A stretch of DNA of 64,000 nucleotides from Paraburkholderia sp. LEh10 (GCF_017814945.1 NZ_JAGIPX010000030.1:10485-74484), one strand, 5' to 3'. Shown: positions 25,745 to 34,354, counted from the first letter of the stretch. Program-made: numbers and translations. The notes: generated by a model not told the origin, from the sequence alone.

Positions 25745-26251
25745 TTGTCCCGTTCCATCAGGTTGATTTGGATGCGCTGATTGTGCTGGCCGAAAAGCTG
25801 GACGATGAAGCGATGTTTTTTGATCCGGGGTATGAGGCGCACTCAACTCCGGGTTTCCACTGACGAGCGGCTTCGGCAATCGGATCGCTGAGGTGAGCGT
25901 TTTCGGGACGCGCGAAAGACGGCGTCAGAAGGGGCGCGGCGCGGGTCCACAACGACCTTCGAATACCGAGCACGCGCGTGCCGGACCGCGGGCGCGAACG
26001 CCATCCACGATTCCGGCCGCAAGCCGCAAACCGTTGCTGCACAAGGCTTTGAGGACACGTGCCGGGTCGGCGCGAAAGATTCTCGCCGTGCTTCGAGTGA
26101 CGATCGGCAGGCGGCACGCCGCGCGCTTTCGAGCGAACCGCGCAGCGCAAAGGTGAGAGTTTTCGGGACCGCAGCAACGGTGCGCGCATCAGGCGCGCAT
26201 TGGCTCACTGTAACGGCTTGCCTGGCCGAACGTCGATACCGCTACGGGAAA

Positions 26252-26287
26252 GGGAAACGGAAAGGGAAACGGAAAGAGAAACGGAAA
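26252..26287. repeat. 12-bp purine-rich tandem repeat
   Basis: Three head-to-tail copies of gggaaacggaaa, the third with one change (gagaaacggaaa), preceded by a partial gggaaa. It lies downstream of the H-NS-like gene and far upstream of the Fae operon. It looks like a short slippage-prone microsatellite. Confidence 0.85.
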
Positions 26288-26317
26288 AAGCACGGCGGCG
26301 CGCCGTTAAATCGAACG

Positions 26318-26340
26318 CGCCCATCGGACATCGATGGGCG
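26318..26340 (-). terminator. Hairpin after the H-NS-like gene
   Basis: Perfect 9-bp stem CGCCCATCG/CGATGGGCG with loop gacat, 13 bp after the stop codon at 26353. Only a weak T-rich stretch follows on the minus strand (CGATTTAA), so termination is plausible but not certain. Confidence 0.5.
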
Positions 26341-26352
26341 ATCGCCCGGCGA

Positions 26353-26643
26353 TCATTCGCTGATCAGAAACTTGTCGCGATTCTTGCCCGTGAGCCATCC
26401 TGGTGCGCGGCCACGTCCGCTCCAGGTTTCGCCTGTCTTCGGGTTGCGGTACTTCGGCGGCAGCGCGGGCTTGCGCGGCACGCGCGGCTTGCTCGAAAAG
26501 CCGAGTTCTTCGGCCGTGATGCCGTAGTCGGCGATCTTCTGTTTGATATCAGCGATCGCCTGAGTCACTTCCTGCTCGCGCGCGACTTCCATCTCTTTCT
26601 GCAGTTTTTCGAGCTGGGCGGTCAGCTGTTTATATGTGGCCAT
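26353..26643 (-). CDS. H-NS family nucleoid protein
   Basis: A 96-residue H-NS/BpH3-like protein. The N-terminal helix (QLTAQLEKLQKEMEVAREQEV) mediates oligomerisation and the C-terminal domain carries the AT-hook-like YRNPKTGETWSGRGRAPGWL motif for AT-rich minor-groove binding. AAGGAGA lies ten bases before the ATG. Proteins of this type silence AT-rich accessory DNA. The fimbrial upstream regions in this window are candidates by composition only. Confidence 0.95.
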   Translation of the reverse strand: MATYKQLTAQLEKLQKEMEVAREQEVTQAIADIKQKIADYGITAEELGFSSKPRVPRKPALPPKYRNPKTGETWSGRGRAPGWLTGKNRDKFLISE

Positions 26644-26844
26644 CGGGCAAAGTCTCCTTCGAAGCTGTACGGCAACTGTGACCGTACCAGACCTAAAAAG
26701 TGCCGGGTAGCAGCGCCGTGCTGTCAGAGATTCACGAGTGCCCGCGCCGTCGACGACGCTGCGGAGCAGTCGTCGATGCCGTCGCGATGACAGCGCACTG
26801 GCCCGGAGATGTCGAACGAACCGGCGCGCGAAAGGCGATAGCGC

Positions 26845-27048
26845 TCAGCGCCTGTAACGAACTTCGATCGCGTGCAGTGCGTCGCTGAGCTTCTGAACAC
26901 GCTTGACCTGCGACGGCAGCTGCGCGCCCAGCGACACCGACGCGATACGGTTGCGCCAGTATGACAGCGGAATCCCGTCGGCGACGGAGATGCGCGATAT
27001 GACGCGTTCCAGGTGCTCGATGTCTCTCTCGATCTGCTCGTGATTCAT
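26845..27048 (-). CDS. Small hypothetical protein
   Basis: A 67-residue cytoplasmic protein, mostly helical (MNHEQIERDIEHLERVISR, VQKLSDALHAIEVRYRR). Start ATG 27048 has GGGAAGG four bases upstream, which decides it over a longer frame starting at 27081. No membrane segment or known domain is recognised. It stands alone between the H-NS-like gene and a lipoprotein gene. Confidence 0.7.
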   Translation of the reverse strand: MNHEQIERDIEHLERVISRISVADGIPLSYWRNRIASVSLGAQLPSQVKRVQKLSDALHAIEVRYRR

Positions 27049-27435
27049 TGCCTTCCCCGTCGCCCCTTGCGAGGGCGTCATTTAATGGCACGAAATGCGC
27101 CGCGGGAAATCGGCTGCCGCTCTCTCTATGTTGTCTGTTGCCTGCATACCCTTCCCGGAATCGATCGACAGCGCTTTTAAAGCGAGCGCTGTCGCATTCG
27201 CTGTTCGACAATCTATACGAGGAAAGCGAAGCGTTCCGTTGGGCTCCGCACGGAAGCGCCGCGCGCGATGCGTCGGCGCAACGCGTGCATCGGGTATCGG
27301 GTCACGCCGGCAAACGGTTGTGCGATGCATGCGAGAAAACTGCCCGCGTGCTGACGACCCAATGTGAATACGGCGAGAAATGGCTTCCCGGCACGGCGGG
27401 CGCGGGGCGCCTGGCGTCGCGGGCGAAGTGTCGGC
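27049..27435. other. Intergenic region without a supported gene
   Basis: About 390 bp separating two minus-strand genes. Several short frames exist on both strands, but none has a good ribosome-binding site or a convincing protein. It should contain the promoter of the gene ending at 26845. No hairpin with a T-run was seen. Confidence 0.5.
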
Positions 27436-27714
27436 TTACTTCGTGCGGCACGCGTACAGCAGGCTGCGCACGCCGTTGTCGGTGGTGACGCGCAGCGTAT
27501 CGAATGTGCCGCCGCACATCGCCTGCGCCTGCTGTTCGCAGTTGTCGGAACCGGCCGGGCATTGGACCAGCGTGGTAGGCCGGCCGTCCTTCGAGAACAG
27601 CGGCGGCGCGCTGCTGCATGCGGCAAGCCCGCCCGTCATCGCGACGACGGCGGCAAGGGACGCGCCGCGAACCCACCGCGTCGCGCGCATCGCGGATGTT
27701 TGACTGCGTTTCAT
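27436..27714 (-). CDS. Small lipoprotein
   Basis: A 92-residue predicted outer- or inner-membrane lipoprotein. The signal peptide ends in lipobox GLAAC at about residue 33 (TGGLAACSSAPPLF). The mature part has four more Cys (VQCPAGSDNCEQQAQAMCGG, YACRTK), suggesting two disulphides. No known domain is recognised. The mature N-terminus starts CSSAPPLF, with no Asp after the Cys, so outer-membrane sorting is likely. Confidence 0.8.
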   Translation of the reverse strand: MKRSQTSAMRATRWVRGASLAAVVAMTGGLAACSSAPPLFSKDGRPTTLVQCPAGSDNCEQQAQAMCGGTFDTLRVTTDNGVRSLLYACRTK

Positions 27715-27821
27715 CTAAAACCCCGTTGGCCACTTGTTTTTCGACGATCGCGATTGTGCCATGGCCGCCTTGCGTTGCGCTTATCGCGGTCTGCACGGCT
27801 TGCCGCGCATAGCCGGGTTGC

Positions 27822-28358
27822 CTATTGCGGCTTGCCGGGCTCCGCAAGCGTCTTGTAGGGCACGGGGCCGCGCGGGTTCGCGCCGATGCGCACGAACACC
27901 TGCTCGACATCCGGAATCGCTTCGAGCTGCTGCTGCAAAGCCTGTCTGTCGAACGATGCAGGCGCGCAGCCTTCCGCATAGACGAAGCGGCGTTGCACCG
28001 TGATCCACAGGCTCGTGCCGTCGAATGCATGCGGATTCATGAATCGCGTGTGAATCGCGTTGGCGATATCAGCGTCGTACATATACGAGTTCGGCTTGCT
28101 GCACTTGTGCGCGAGCCAGCAGGTCGTGCCCCGCTCCACGCGATAATGCGCGTCGTCCTCCATTTGCGCGCGCGTCATCATCGGGCCGAGCGGCACCGGG
28201 CAGTCGACGATCGCGTGCGAGAGCGTGAAAAACGGATCGTGGTACCAGTTGCGCAGTTCCGTCGCCGATACGGCCGCTGACGATGCTTGCTGCGCGCACA
28301 GCGCATCGAAAGCCGTGCTCGCAATGAACAGCATGAACCCTGCGATCCAGCGCGCCAT
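27822..28358 (-). CDS. Exported hypothetical protein
   Basis: A 178-residue protein with signal peptide (MARWIAGFMLFIASTAFDAL, cleavage near LCAQQA). Conserved-looking features are FFTLSHAIVDCPVPLGPM, TTCWLAHKC and a C-terminal region (LQQQLEAIPDVEQVFVRI) whose alternation resembles a BON or pilus-assembly alpha/beta fold. Ribosome-binding site GGAGG lies seven bases before the ATG. Four Cys may form disulphides. Function is unknown. Confidence 0.8.
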   Translation of the reverse strand: MARWIAGFMLFIASTAFDALCAQQASSAAVSATELRNWYHDPFFTLSHAIVDCPVPLGPMMTRAQMEDDAHYRVERGTTCWLAHKCSKPNSYMYDADIANAIHTRFMNPHAFDGTSLWITVQRRFVYAEGCAPASFDRQALQQQLEAIPDVEQVFVRIGANPRGPVPYKTLAEPGKPQ

Positions 28359-28454
28359 ACCCGAGCCTCCTTCGCGTTCGCCTCGTTGCCGCCACCACGA
28401 TCGTACTGCGCGATCACGCTTGCGGCGAGTCCGGCCGCCCGCCCGCGACGACGG

Positions 28455-29915
28455 TCACACGTCGATACCGTACGCGGCGATCTTCTTGTAGAGCGTCGCG
28501 CGTCCCATGCCGATGCGGGCGGCCGCTTCCGTGACGCGTCCATCGCAGGCGCGCAACGCCTCGTCGAGAAAGCGCTTTTCGAACGCCGCCATCGCGTCGG
28601 CCCACTGCTGCGGCTGCGCGCCGTCCGATGCGTGGGCCGAAGCCGTCTCGACGGACGCGGGCGCTTCGAACGAAACCTGTCCGCGCAGCGGTCCGATGAA
28701 CGGCGCGAGCGCGCGCGCATCGATCCGTTCGCTGTCCGACAGCATCACGGCACGTTCCAGCGTGTTGCGCAACTCGCGCACGTTGCCGGGCCAGCCGTAC
28801 GCACACAGCAGACGCAGCGCATCCTCGTGCAATTCGAAATGGCCGCCGCGCACCTGCGTCGCCAGATCTTCGAGAATCGTGTACGCGAGCGCCTCGATAT
28901 CCGTTTGCCGCTCGCGCAACGGCGGCGCGTGAATGGTCAGCACGTTCAGGCGATAGAACAGGTCCGGGCGAAAGCGCCCCTCGGCGACGAGCGCGGGCAG
29001 ATCGGCCGAGGTCGCCGCGATGATCCGCACATCGGCGCGCACGATGCGGTTCGAGCCGAGCGGCTCGAACTCGCGGTCCTGCAGAACGCGCAACAGCTTG
29101 CCTTGCAGCGGCAAAGGCATGTCGCCGATCTCGTCGAGAAACAGCGTCCCGCCATCGGCCAGCTCGAACTTGCCGACGCGACCCTTGCGGTCCGCGCCCG
29201 TATAGGCGCCAGGCGCAGCGCCGAAAAATTCGACTTCGAGCAGCGCGTCGGGAATGGCCGCGACGTTGACGGTGACGAGCGGCTTCGTCGAGCGCGCAGA
29301 CGCGCCGTGTATCGCGTGCGCAAGCAGCTCCTTGCCCGTGCCCGTTTCGCCGAGCAGCAGCACGGGCGAATCGATTTGCGCCGCGCGGCGTGCCTGGCGC
29401 TTCACTTCGAGACTCGCCGCGCTCGTGCCGACGAAGCTCGCGAACGTGTACTTCGCGCGGCGCGCCTGCGCGAGCGACTGGCGCGTCGCGATCAGTTCCT
29501 GCTGCACGCGCGAGTAGTGCGAGAACAACGGCGTGAGCGCCTTCATCTCGTCGAAGAGCGCGAAACCCACGCCGCCGACCACCTTGCCCGCATCGTCCTT
29601 CAACGGCAGACGCGTGACGACGAGCGGTTCGCGGTCGGTTTCGAGGATATCGAGCAGGATAGGCTTGCCCGTCATCACGACTTCGCGCATCAGGCTGTTC
29701 GGGATCACCGCTTCGCAGTCGCGGCCGATCGCCTGCTGCGGGTCGGAAAAGCCGAAGCGCGCCGCGTAGCGTTTGTTGATCCACACGACGCGCGCATCGG
29801 CATCGACGATGAACGTGCCTTCGCTGAAGTTCTCGAATGTGCGGAAAAGCGAGTCCATCGCGCGGCGCAGGACGTCGCCGTAGGTCGCGGGCAGGCCTGA
29901 CCAGTCGTTCATCAT
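28455..29915 (-). CDS. Sigma-54-dependent activator with PAS domain
   Basis: A 486-residue bacterial enhancer-binding protein. Residues 20-130 form a PAS sensor (FENFSEGTFIVDADARVVWI). The AAA+ domain has Walker A GETGTGKE (189-196), the sigma-54 contact loop as GAYTGA (236-241, Tyr for the usual Phe), Walker B GGTLFLDE (255-262) and RFRPDLFYRLN. A Fis-type helix-turn-helix lies at about 445-484. There is no receiver domain, so a small molecule or redox signal is likely. It is divergent from the GntP-type permease, which has a -24/-12 promoter at 30134-30149, so the two probably form a regulator-target pair. Confidence 0.93.
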   Translation of the reverse strand: MMNDWSGLPATYGDVLRRAMDSLFRTFENFSEGTFIVDADARVVWINKRYAARFGFSDPQQAIGRDCEAVIPNSLMREVVMTGKPILLDILETDREPLVVTRLPLKDDAGKVVGGVGFALFDEMKALTPLFSHYSRVQQELIATRQSLAQARRAKYTFASFVGTSAASLEVKRQARRAAQIDSPVLLLGETGTGKELLAHAIHGASARSTKPLVTVNVAAIPDALLEVEFFGAAPGAYTGADRKGRVGKFELADGGTLFLDEIGDMPLPLQGKLLRVLQDREFEPLGSNRIVRADVRIIAATSADLPALVAEGRFRPDLFYRLNVLTIHAPPLRERQTDIEALAYTILEDLATQVRGGHFELHEDALRLLCAYGWPGNVRELRNTLERAVMLSDSERIDARALAPFIGPLRGQVSFEAPASVETASAHASDGAQPQQWADAMAAFEKRFLDEALRACDGRVTEAAARIGMGRATLYKKIAAYGIDV

Positions 29916-30026
29916 GTTGTCGCTGTCTCCTGATTTTTATGCTTGCTGTCTCAATTCGTGGACGGATTATCTCACGTAGTAGACATGCAAGAACCCCGTT
30001 GAATAAGGTATGCTTCGCCCCGTCGA

Positions 30027-30084
30027 AATCCGAACGTGAAATTTCGTCTCCAATTGAAGACGGTTCTGTACAATCGTTCGGATT
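30027..30084. promoter_or_regulatory. Putative activator-binding inverted repeat
   Basis: The 10-mer AATCCGAACG at 30027-30036 is repeated exactly in inverse orientation at 30075-30084. The left copy also sits inside CGAAAT...ATTTCG. The pair lies 50-107 bp upstream of the predicted sigma-54 promoter, a usual place for upstream activator sites. Binding by the regulator encoded at 28455-29915 is inferred. Confidence 0.55.
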
Positions 30085-30133
30085 ATCGCCGCGGATTCGG
30101 CCGCTCGGGCCAGAAAGCCGCGTGAAATGGACA

Positions 30134-30149
30134 TGGCATGGAACCTGCT
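30134..30149 (+). promoter_or_regulatory. Sigma-54 (-24/-12) promoter
   Basis: TGGCATGGAACCTGCT matches the consensus TGGCAC-N5-TTGCW at most positions, with invariant GG (30135-30136) and GC (30147-30148) separated by exactly 10 bases. Transcription should start near 30160, about 60 bp before the permease start codon. The divergent gene encodes a sigma-54 activator, which raises confidence. Confidence 0.75.
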
Positions 30150-30219
30150 AAAAAGGGCCCGGCCGCCGCGCTTCGCATTGCGCGCGTCCACGTAGAACAA
30201 CCAAGCATTGGAGACTCAA

Positions 30220-31623
30220 TTGGCTTTTGTCATCGTCCTCGCCGCCCTGGCGTTCCTGATGTTTGCCGCCTATCGCGGCTACAGCGTGATTCTCGTCGCG
30301 CCGATCGCCGCGCTCGGCGCGGTGCTGCTGGTCGATCCGGCCGCCGTCGCGCCCGTGTTTTCCGGCATCTTCATGGAGAAGATGGTCGTCTTCGTGAAGC
30401 TGTATTTCCCGGTGTTTCTGCTCGGCGCCGTGTTCGGCAAGGTGATCGAACTGTCGGGCTTCGCCGCGTCGATCGTGCATTCGGCGATCCGCTACATCGG
30501 CCGTGCGCGCGCGAACGCGGTGATCGTCGCCGTGTGCGCGCTGCTGACGTACGGCGGCGTGTCGCTGTTCGTGGTCGTGTTCGCGGTGTATCCGTTCGCC
30601 GCGGAACTGTATCGCCAGAGCAATATTCCGAAGCGCCTGATGCCGGGCGCGATCGCACTGGGCGCGTTCTCGTTCACGATGGATTCGCTGCCGGGTACGC
30701 CGCAGATCCAGAACATCATCCCGTCGACGTTCTTCAAGACCACCGCCTGGGCCGCGCCCGGCCTCGGTATCGCCGGGTCGCTGTTCATCATCGTCGTGGG
30801 CCTGTCGTTCCTCGAATGGCGCCGCCGCTCGGCAATGGCGAAGGGCGAAGGCTACGGCACGTCGCTCCTCAACGAACCGGAACCGATCGAAACCGATAAG
30901 CTGCCGCATCCGCTGCTCGCGATCGCACCGCTCGTTCTCGTCGGCGTGGCGAACTTCGTGCTGACGCGCATGATTCCCGACTGGTACGGCGCGTCGTACA
31001 CCGTGGCGACTGACGTGCTGCCCGGAAACCACGGCGGCCCGGTGACGGCGACGATCAAGTCGGTGGTCGCGATCTGGTCGGTCGAGGGCGCGCTGCTGCT
31101 CGGCATTCTGCTCGTCGTCGTGACGGCGTTCAGCCGCGTGCAGGAACGCTTTGCATCCGGGACGAAGGCGGCCGTCGGCGGCGCGCTGCTCGCTTCGCTG
31201 AATACGGCATCGGAGTATGGCTTCGGCGGCGTGATCGCGGCACTGCCGGGCTTCATCGTGGTCAGCGACGCGCTCAAGAGCATCCCGAATCCGCTCGTCA
31301 ACGCAGCCGTATCGGTCAGCTCGCTGGCAGGTATCACGGGGTCGGCGTCCGGCGGCATGAGCATCGCGCTCGCGGCGATGTCGGATCTGTTCATCAAAGG
31401 CGCAGAGGCGGCGCATATCCCGATGGATGTGCTGCATCGCGTGGTCGCGATGGCGAGCGGCGGCATGGATACGCTGCCGCACAACGGCGCTGTGATTACG
31501 CTGCTCGCCGTCACGGGATTGACGCACCGCGAGTCGTATCGGGACATTTTCGCCGTGACGGTGATCAAGACGCTCGCTGTGTTCTTTGTTATCGGGCTCT
31601 ATTACGCGACCGGTCTGGTTTGA
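30220..31623 (+). CDS. GntP-family permease
   Basis: A 467-residue inner-membrane permease with about 12 hydrophobic segments. GntP-type signatures include YGGVSLFVVVFAVYPFA, SFTMDSLPGTPQIQN, NTASEYGFGGVIAALPGF and GITGSASGGMSIALA. GntP relatives carry gluconate, hydroxybutyrate or similar small carboxylates, and the exact substrate is not clear. Start chosen is TTG 30220, with GGAG seven bases before it. A TTG at 30208 is in frame but would place that GGAG inside the gene. It is preceded by a predicted sigma-54 promoter and divergent from a sigma-54 activator. Confidence 0.9.
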   Translation: MAFVIVLAALAFLMFAAYRGYSVILVAPIAALGAVLLVDPAAVAPVFSGIFMEKMVVFVKLYFPVFLLGAVFGKVIELSGFAASIVHSAIRYIGRARANAVIVAVCALLTYGGVSLFVVVFAVYPFAAELYRQSNIPKRLMPGAIALGAFSFTMDSLPGTPQIQNIIPSTFFKTTAWAAPGLGIAGSLFIIVVGLSFLEWRRRSAMAKGEGYGTSLLNEPEPIETDKLPHPLLAIAPLVLVGVANFVLTRMIPDWYGASYTVATDVLPGNHGGPVTATIKSVVAIWSVEGALLLGILLVVVTAFSRVQERFASGTKAAVGGALLASLNTASEYGFGGVIAALPGFIVVSDALKSIPNPLVNAAVSVSSLAGITGSASGGMSIALAAMSDLFIKGAEAAHIPMDVLHRVVAMASGGMDTLPHNGAVITLLAVTGLTHRESYRDIFAVTVIKTLAVFFVIGLYYATGLV

Positions 31624-31800
31624 GCAGGCGGATTTGCCGCTAGCGCGTGGCGCCGCCCACTATTGCATCCGCGAGTTCGAGAAACGAACTCGCGACAACA
31701 TCCCACTCGTCTTCCGCGACGAGGTCTTTGGTTTGCCCCTCGCCGTGTTCATGAGGACTTCGGCAAACGCGGTGACATTTGGAGGTTCGCTTTGCCCCAT

Positions 31801-31890
31801 CGCGGGCATCCGCGATGGGGTGTGTTTTGCCCGTTAGCGTGCATCCGCGATGCGCGTCGCGGCGCGGGTGTTGCCCCTTTGCCGGGGATT
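31801..31890. repeat. Diverged copy of the dispersed repeat family
   Basis: Contains gggcatccgcgatgggg, then ttttgcccgttagcgtgcat and a GCGTCGCGGCGCGGGTGTTGC block followed by cctttgccgggg. These match, with changes, the arm of the inverted repeat at 98-150. The 32-bp palindrome is missing, replaced by atttgccg. It lies in the 327-bp gap between two convergent genes, which holds nothing else recognisable. Confidence 0.7.
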
Positions 31891-31950
31891 TGCCGAAAAC
31901 GCGTGGCTGGGTGTTTGTACGCGTGGCCCCCGCCGGACTTCCTTTTTCGA

Positions 31951-33810
31951 TCAGAATTGCGCCGTCGCCTGCACCCCCACTGTCACACGTGACGTGGGAA
32001 ACCCGGCCGGCTTGTAGAGGGGCGTCCCCGCGAACAGGTCATACATCAACCCTGCGTACTTCGCCGGCATGCCGCCGCGAATGCCGATCACTGCGCCCGC
32101 GAGTTGCGTGCCGACAAGCGCCGCCGTATCGGGTCCGAACACGCGTCCATAGTCGATTCCCGCATACAGCGTCTGTCCCGTCTCGAAGATGGGCCACTGC
32201 AGTTCGTTGCGCCAGTAAAAGCCTTTCTCTGCCGCAAGCATCGTCTCGCCGTCGAAGCCGCGCACCGTGTAGCGGCTGCCGATGGTCAGGTCGTCGATGA
32301 AGAACAGCGGGTCGTTCGTGAACTGGCCGTGCAGCGTCGTCACATAGCGGAAGTTCTGTGTCGCGATGGCGAACGGAACCGACAGGTTCGCGTCGAGCAC
32401 GGCCATCTTGTAGAGGTAGGTTGGCAGTGACTTGCCGTCCTGGGAAGGGCCATACAGGCTCGGGTCAGGATCGCCCGTCGCGCCAAGGCCGTGTATGCCC
32501 TGACGGTAGCCTAGCGTGCCGTCGAACTGCGCTGCGCCGAAATAATGCCTGTCAGTCAGGCCCGCCTCGATGAACGTGTTGTTGCGTTGCTGGATCGGGA
32601 TGGACGTGCCTGCGATGAAGCTCTCGCCAAAGCGCTTCGATAGCTGGACATACGCGCCGAGCACATCGCTCTGGCTGCGAGAGAGCACGCGTGCGAGTCT
32701 GAGTGCTGTGGTCTGCGCATTGCCGCTCGACACAAACGTCTGGTTCACGCCGGCAACGTTCTGGTAGTAAGTGTTCGTGTTACCCGAGAGCGTCGCCGTC
32801 CAGTAGCCCCACGGTACGGAATACGAGCCGTTGAAGCCGTGCGAGCCGAGCGTCTTGTTGCCAAACGACAGGTCCTGGTTCGCCCCGACCGCGAGCACGT
32901 CGTTCAGGCCCAGCGGATTGTCGAGGCCAAGGCTCACGTTGCCTTGCCATTTGCCCGTCGCCTTCGTCCCCGAGTTGTCAACCGACGCGACGAAACTCCA
33001 GGGCTTCGAGCGCTTCACGTTCAGCACCACGTCACTTTCGCCAGGGACATCCGTGGGTTCGATCTTCATGTCCACGTCCTGCGACGCCACGCGCTTCATC
33101 TGCTCAAGACCCTGCTCAAGATCGCGCAGATTCAGCAGGTCGCCGTCGCGCGCTGGGAATGCGGACTTCCATGTGCCGCCGGTAGCGGGATCGGCGAAGC
33201 GCAGATGCCGCACGACACCCGGCACGAGCGCGACCTTAAGCGTGCCCGTCGATAAGTCCTGTTCGGGCAGCAGCACGCGCGTCGTCACGTAGCCGCGTGA
33301 CAGAATCGCCTGCTGCAAGCCCTTCGTGAGAATGTCGAGTCCGACCTTGCCGATACATTCGCCCCTGTAGTGGTCGAGCCATTCGCGCGCGAACCAGAAG
33401 GGATCAAGCGGCAGATTGGATGCGCCGTTCTTGCGCGCGATGTCGGGCAGTGCGGCGGGTACGTCGAGCGCGAATGTGTCGATGCGAAAGCACGGCGATT
33501 CGTGAGGAACTTCGGGATATGCCCCGGCCTTTGGCACGGTCGAGCGCACGGCGGGTGCGTTAACCGCTTGACCGCGCTGCTGTGCGTCGCGCTGCTGCTG
33601 TAGTTGCTGGTTCTGCTCGGCGTTCGCGCGTGCGGCGGCTGCGGTGTCTGCGGGGGTAGGAGCGTCCGCCGCATTGGCCATCTGAACCCCGCCGTTCGCG
33701 CACATGCCAACGACGACGCTTGCGTTCACACACAAATGTGCCCAATGTTGAATATTCCCGCAGGGAGCTGCTTGAAATGCGACCGACTTCTTCTTGATGT
33801 TGTGTTTCAT
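31951..33810 (-). CDS. TpsB/ShlB-FhaC family two-partner secretion transporter
   Basis: A 619-residue outer-membrane transporter that exports a TpsA exoprotein. It has a long N-terminal signal region and a Gln-rich linker (NAEQNQQLQQQRDAQQRG). Two POTRA domains follow (CFRIDTFALD, GYVTTRVLLPEQDLSTGTLK). The 16-strand barrel carries DNSGTKATGKWQG and the loop 6 motif RYTVRGFDGE, and ends in TVGVQATAQF. Length is slightly above the usual 550-590 because of the linker. No TpsA gene lies on either side in this window, so it is an orphan transporter here. Confidence 0.92.
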   Translation of the reverse strand: MKHNIKKKSVAFQAAPCGNIQHWAHLCVNASVVVGMCANGGVQMANAADAPTPADTAAAARANAEQNQQLQQQRDAQQRGQAVNAPAVRSTVPKAGAYPEVPHESPCFRIDTFALDVPAALPDIARKNGASNLPLDPFWFAREWLDHYRGECIGKVGLDILTKGLQQAILSRGYVTTRVLLPEQDLSTGTLKVALVPGVVRHLRFADPATGGTWKSAFPARDGDLLNLRDLEQGLEQMKRVASQDVDMKIEPTDVPGESDVVLNVKRSKPWSFVASVDNSGTKATGKWQGNVSLGLDNPLGLNDVLAVGANQDLSFGNKTLGSHGFNGSYSVPWGYWTATLSGNTNTYYQNVAGVNQTFVSSGNAQTTALRLARVLSRSQSDVLGAYVQLSKRFGESFIAGTSIPIQQRNNTFIEAGLTDRHYFGAAQFDGTLGYRQGIHGLGATGDPDPSLYGPSQDGKSLPTYLYKMAVLDANLSVPFAIATQNFRYVTTLHGQFTNDPLFFIDDLTIGSRYTVRGFDGETMLAAEKGFYWRNELQWPIFETGQTLYAGIDYGRVFGPDTAALVGTQLAGAVIGIRGGMPAKYAGLMYDLFAGTPLYKPAGFPTSRVTVGVQATAQF

Positions 33811-34319
33811 TTGAAAAGACTTTTAGCGCAGTTGTGGCAGGAGCTGGTCTGCGATCATCCCGTTTGCGGAATCCGAAATGTGATCGCTGAGCGGTCAATT
33901 CGCATAGCGCAGCGATAATCTCTTCACGATCGCACTCAGCTTCTCGCACCGGAAGACACCTTTTGCGAGTGATTCCTCTGTTTGGTTTCCAGTATGGAGG
34001 CACTGCCATTCGGACAACGATGGTGCTCATGCCATCCATTGAAAGCAATTCATTGCATCTATCCAGCTAATGGTTGTTCCGTCGTCGGAAATATCTAACG
34101 TTCCCATTTCGTTTGTCACCCGTTTCGCTAGTGTGGCTAGAACTCATTTTTGTAACGGATGTGCCGGAAATACATGTATCGCCGCGTCGTCTCCTTTAAC
34201 CGATAAATCTATATTGATTTGCAGTACATAACTATTGATTTTTGTCAGCACAATTATGGAAACAACAGAACGGGGACAAATAAGCTTTATCCGATTGCGA
34301 CAAGCAAATTGGAAGGACT
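33811..34319. other. AT-rich intergenic region upstream of the TpsB gene
   Basis: About 510 bp with lower GC than the rest (notably 34060-34320). It must contain the TpsB promoter. No gene with a ribosome-binding site was found. Its composition suggests acquired DNA or an H-NS target. Confidence 0.5.
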
Positions 34320-34354
34320 AAAAAAGCCCGCTCGGTAATCGCAGAGCGGACTTT
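34320..34354. terminator. Imperfect terminator hairpin
   Basis: AAAGCCCGCTC pairs with GAGCGGACTTT with one mismatch, flanked by an A run on the left, which becomes a T run on the minus strand. It lies 7 bp after the stop of the small frame at 34361-34762. Confidence 0.6.

Larger units (their letters stand above)
25745..26352. promoter_or_regulatory. Upstream region of the Fae operon
   Basis: About 600 bp without a convincing gene. An 18-bp direct repeat matching at 17 of 18 positions is present: GGTGAGCGTTTTCGGGAC at 25892-25909 and GGTGAGAGTTTTCGGGAC at 26152-26169, exactly 260 bp apart. These could be operator sites or remnants of a duplication. Long antisense-style frames are GC-driven and lack ribosome-binding sites. 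Confidence 0.4.

Noticed and set aside
30148..31527. Long minus-strand frame opposite the GntP-type permease
   Set aside because: Shadow frame rich in Arg, His and Gln. The plus strand shows clear membrane-protein coding.
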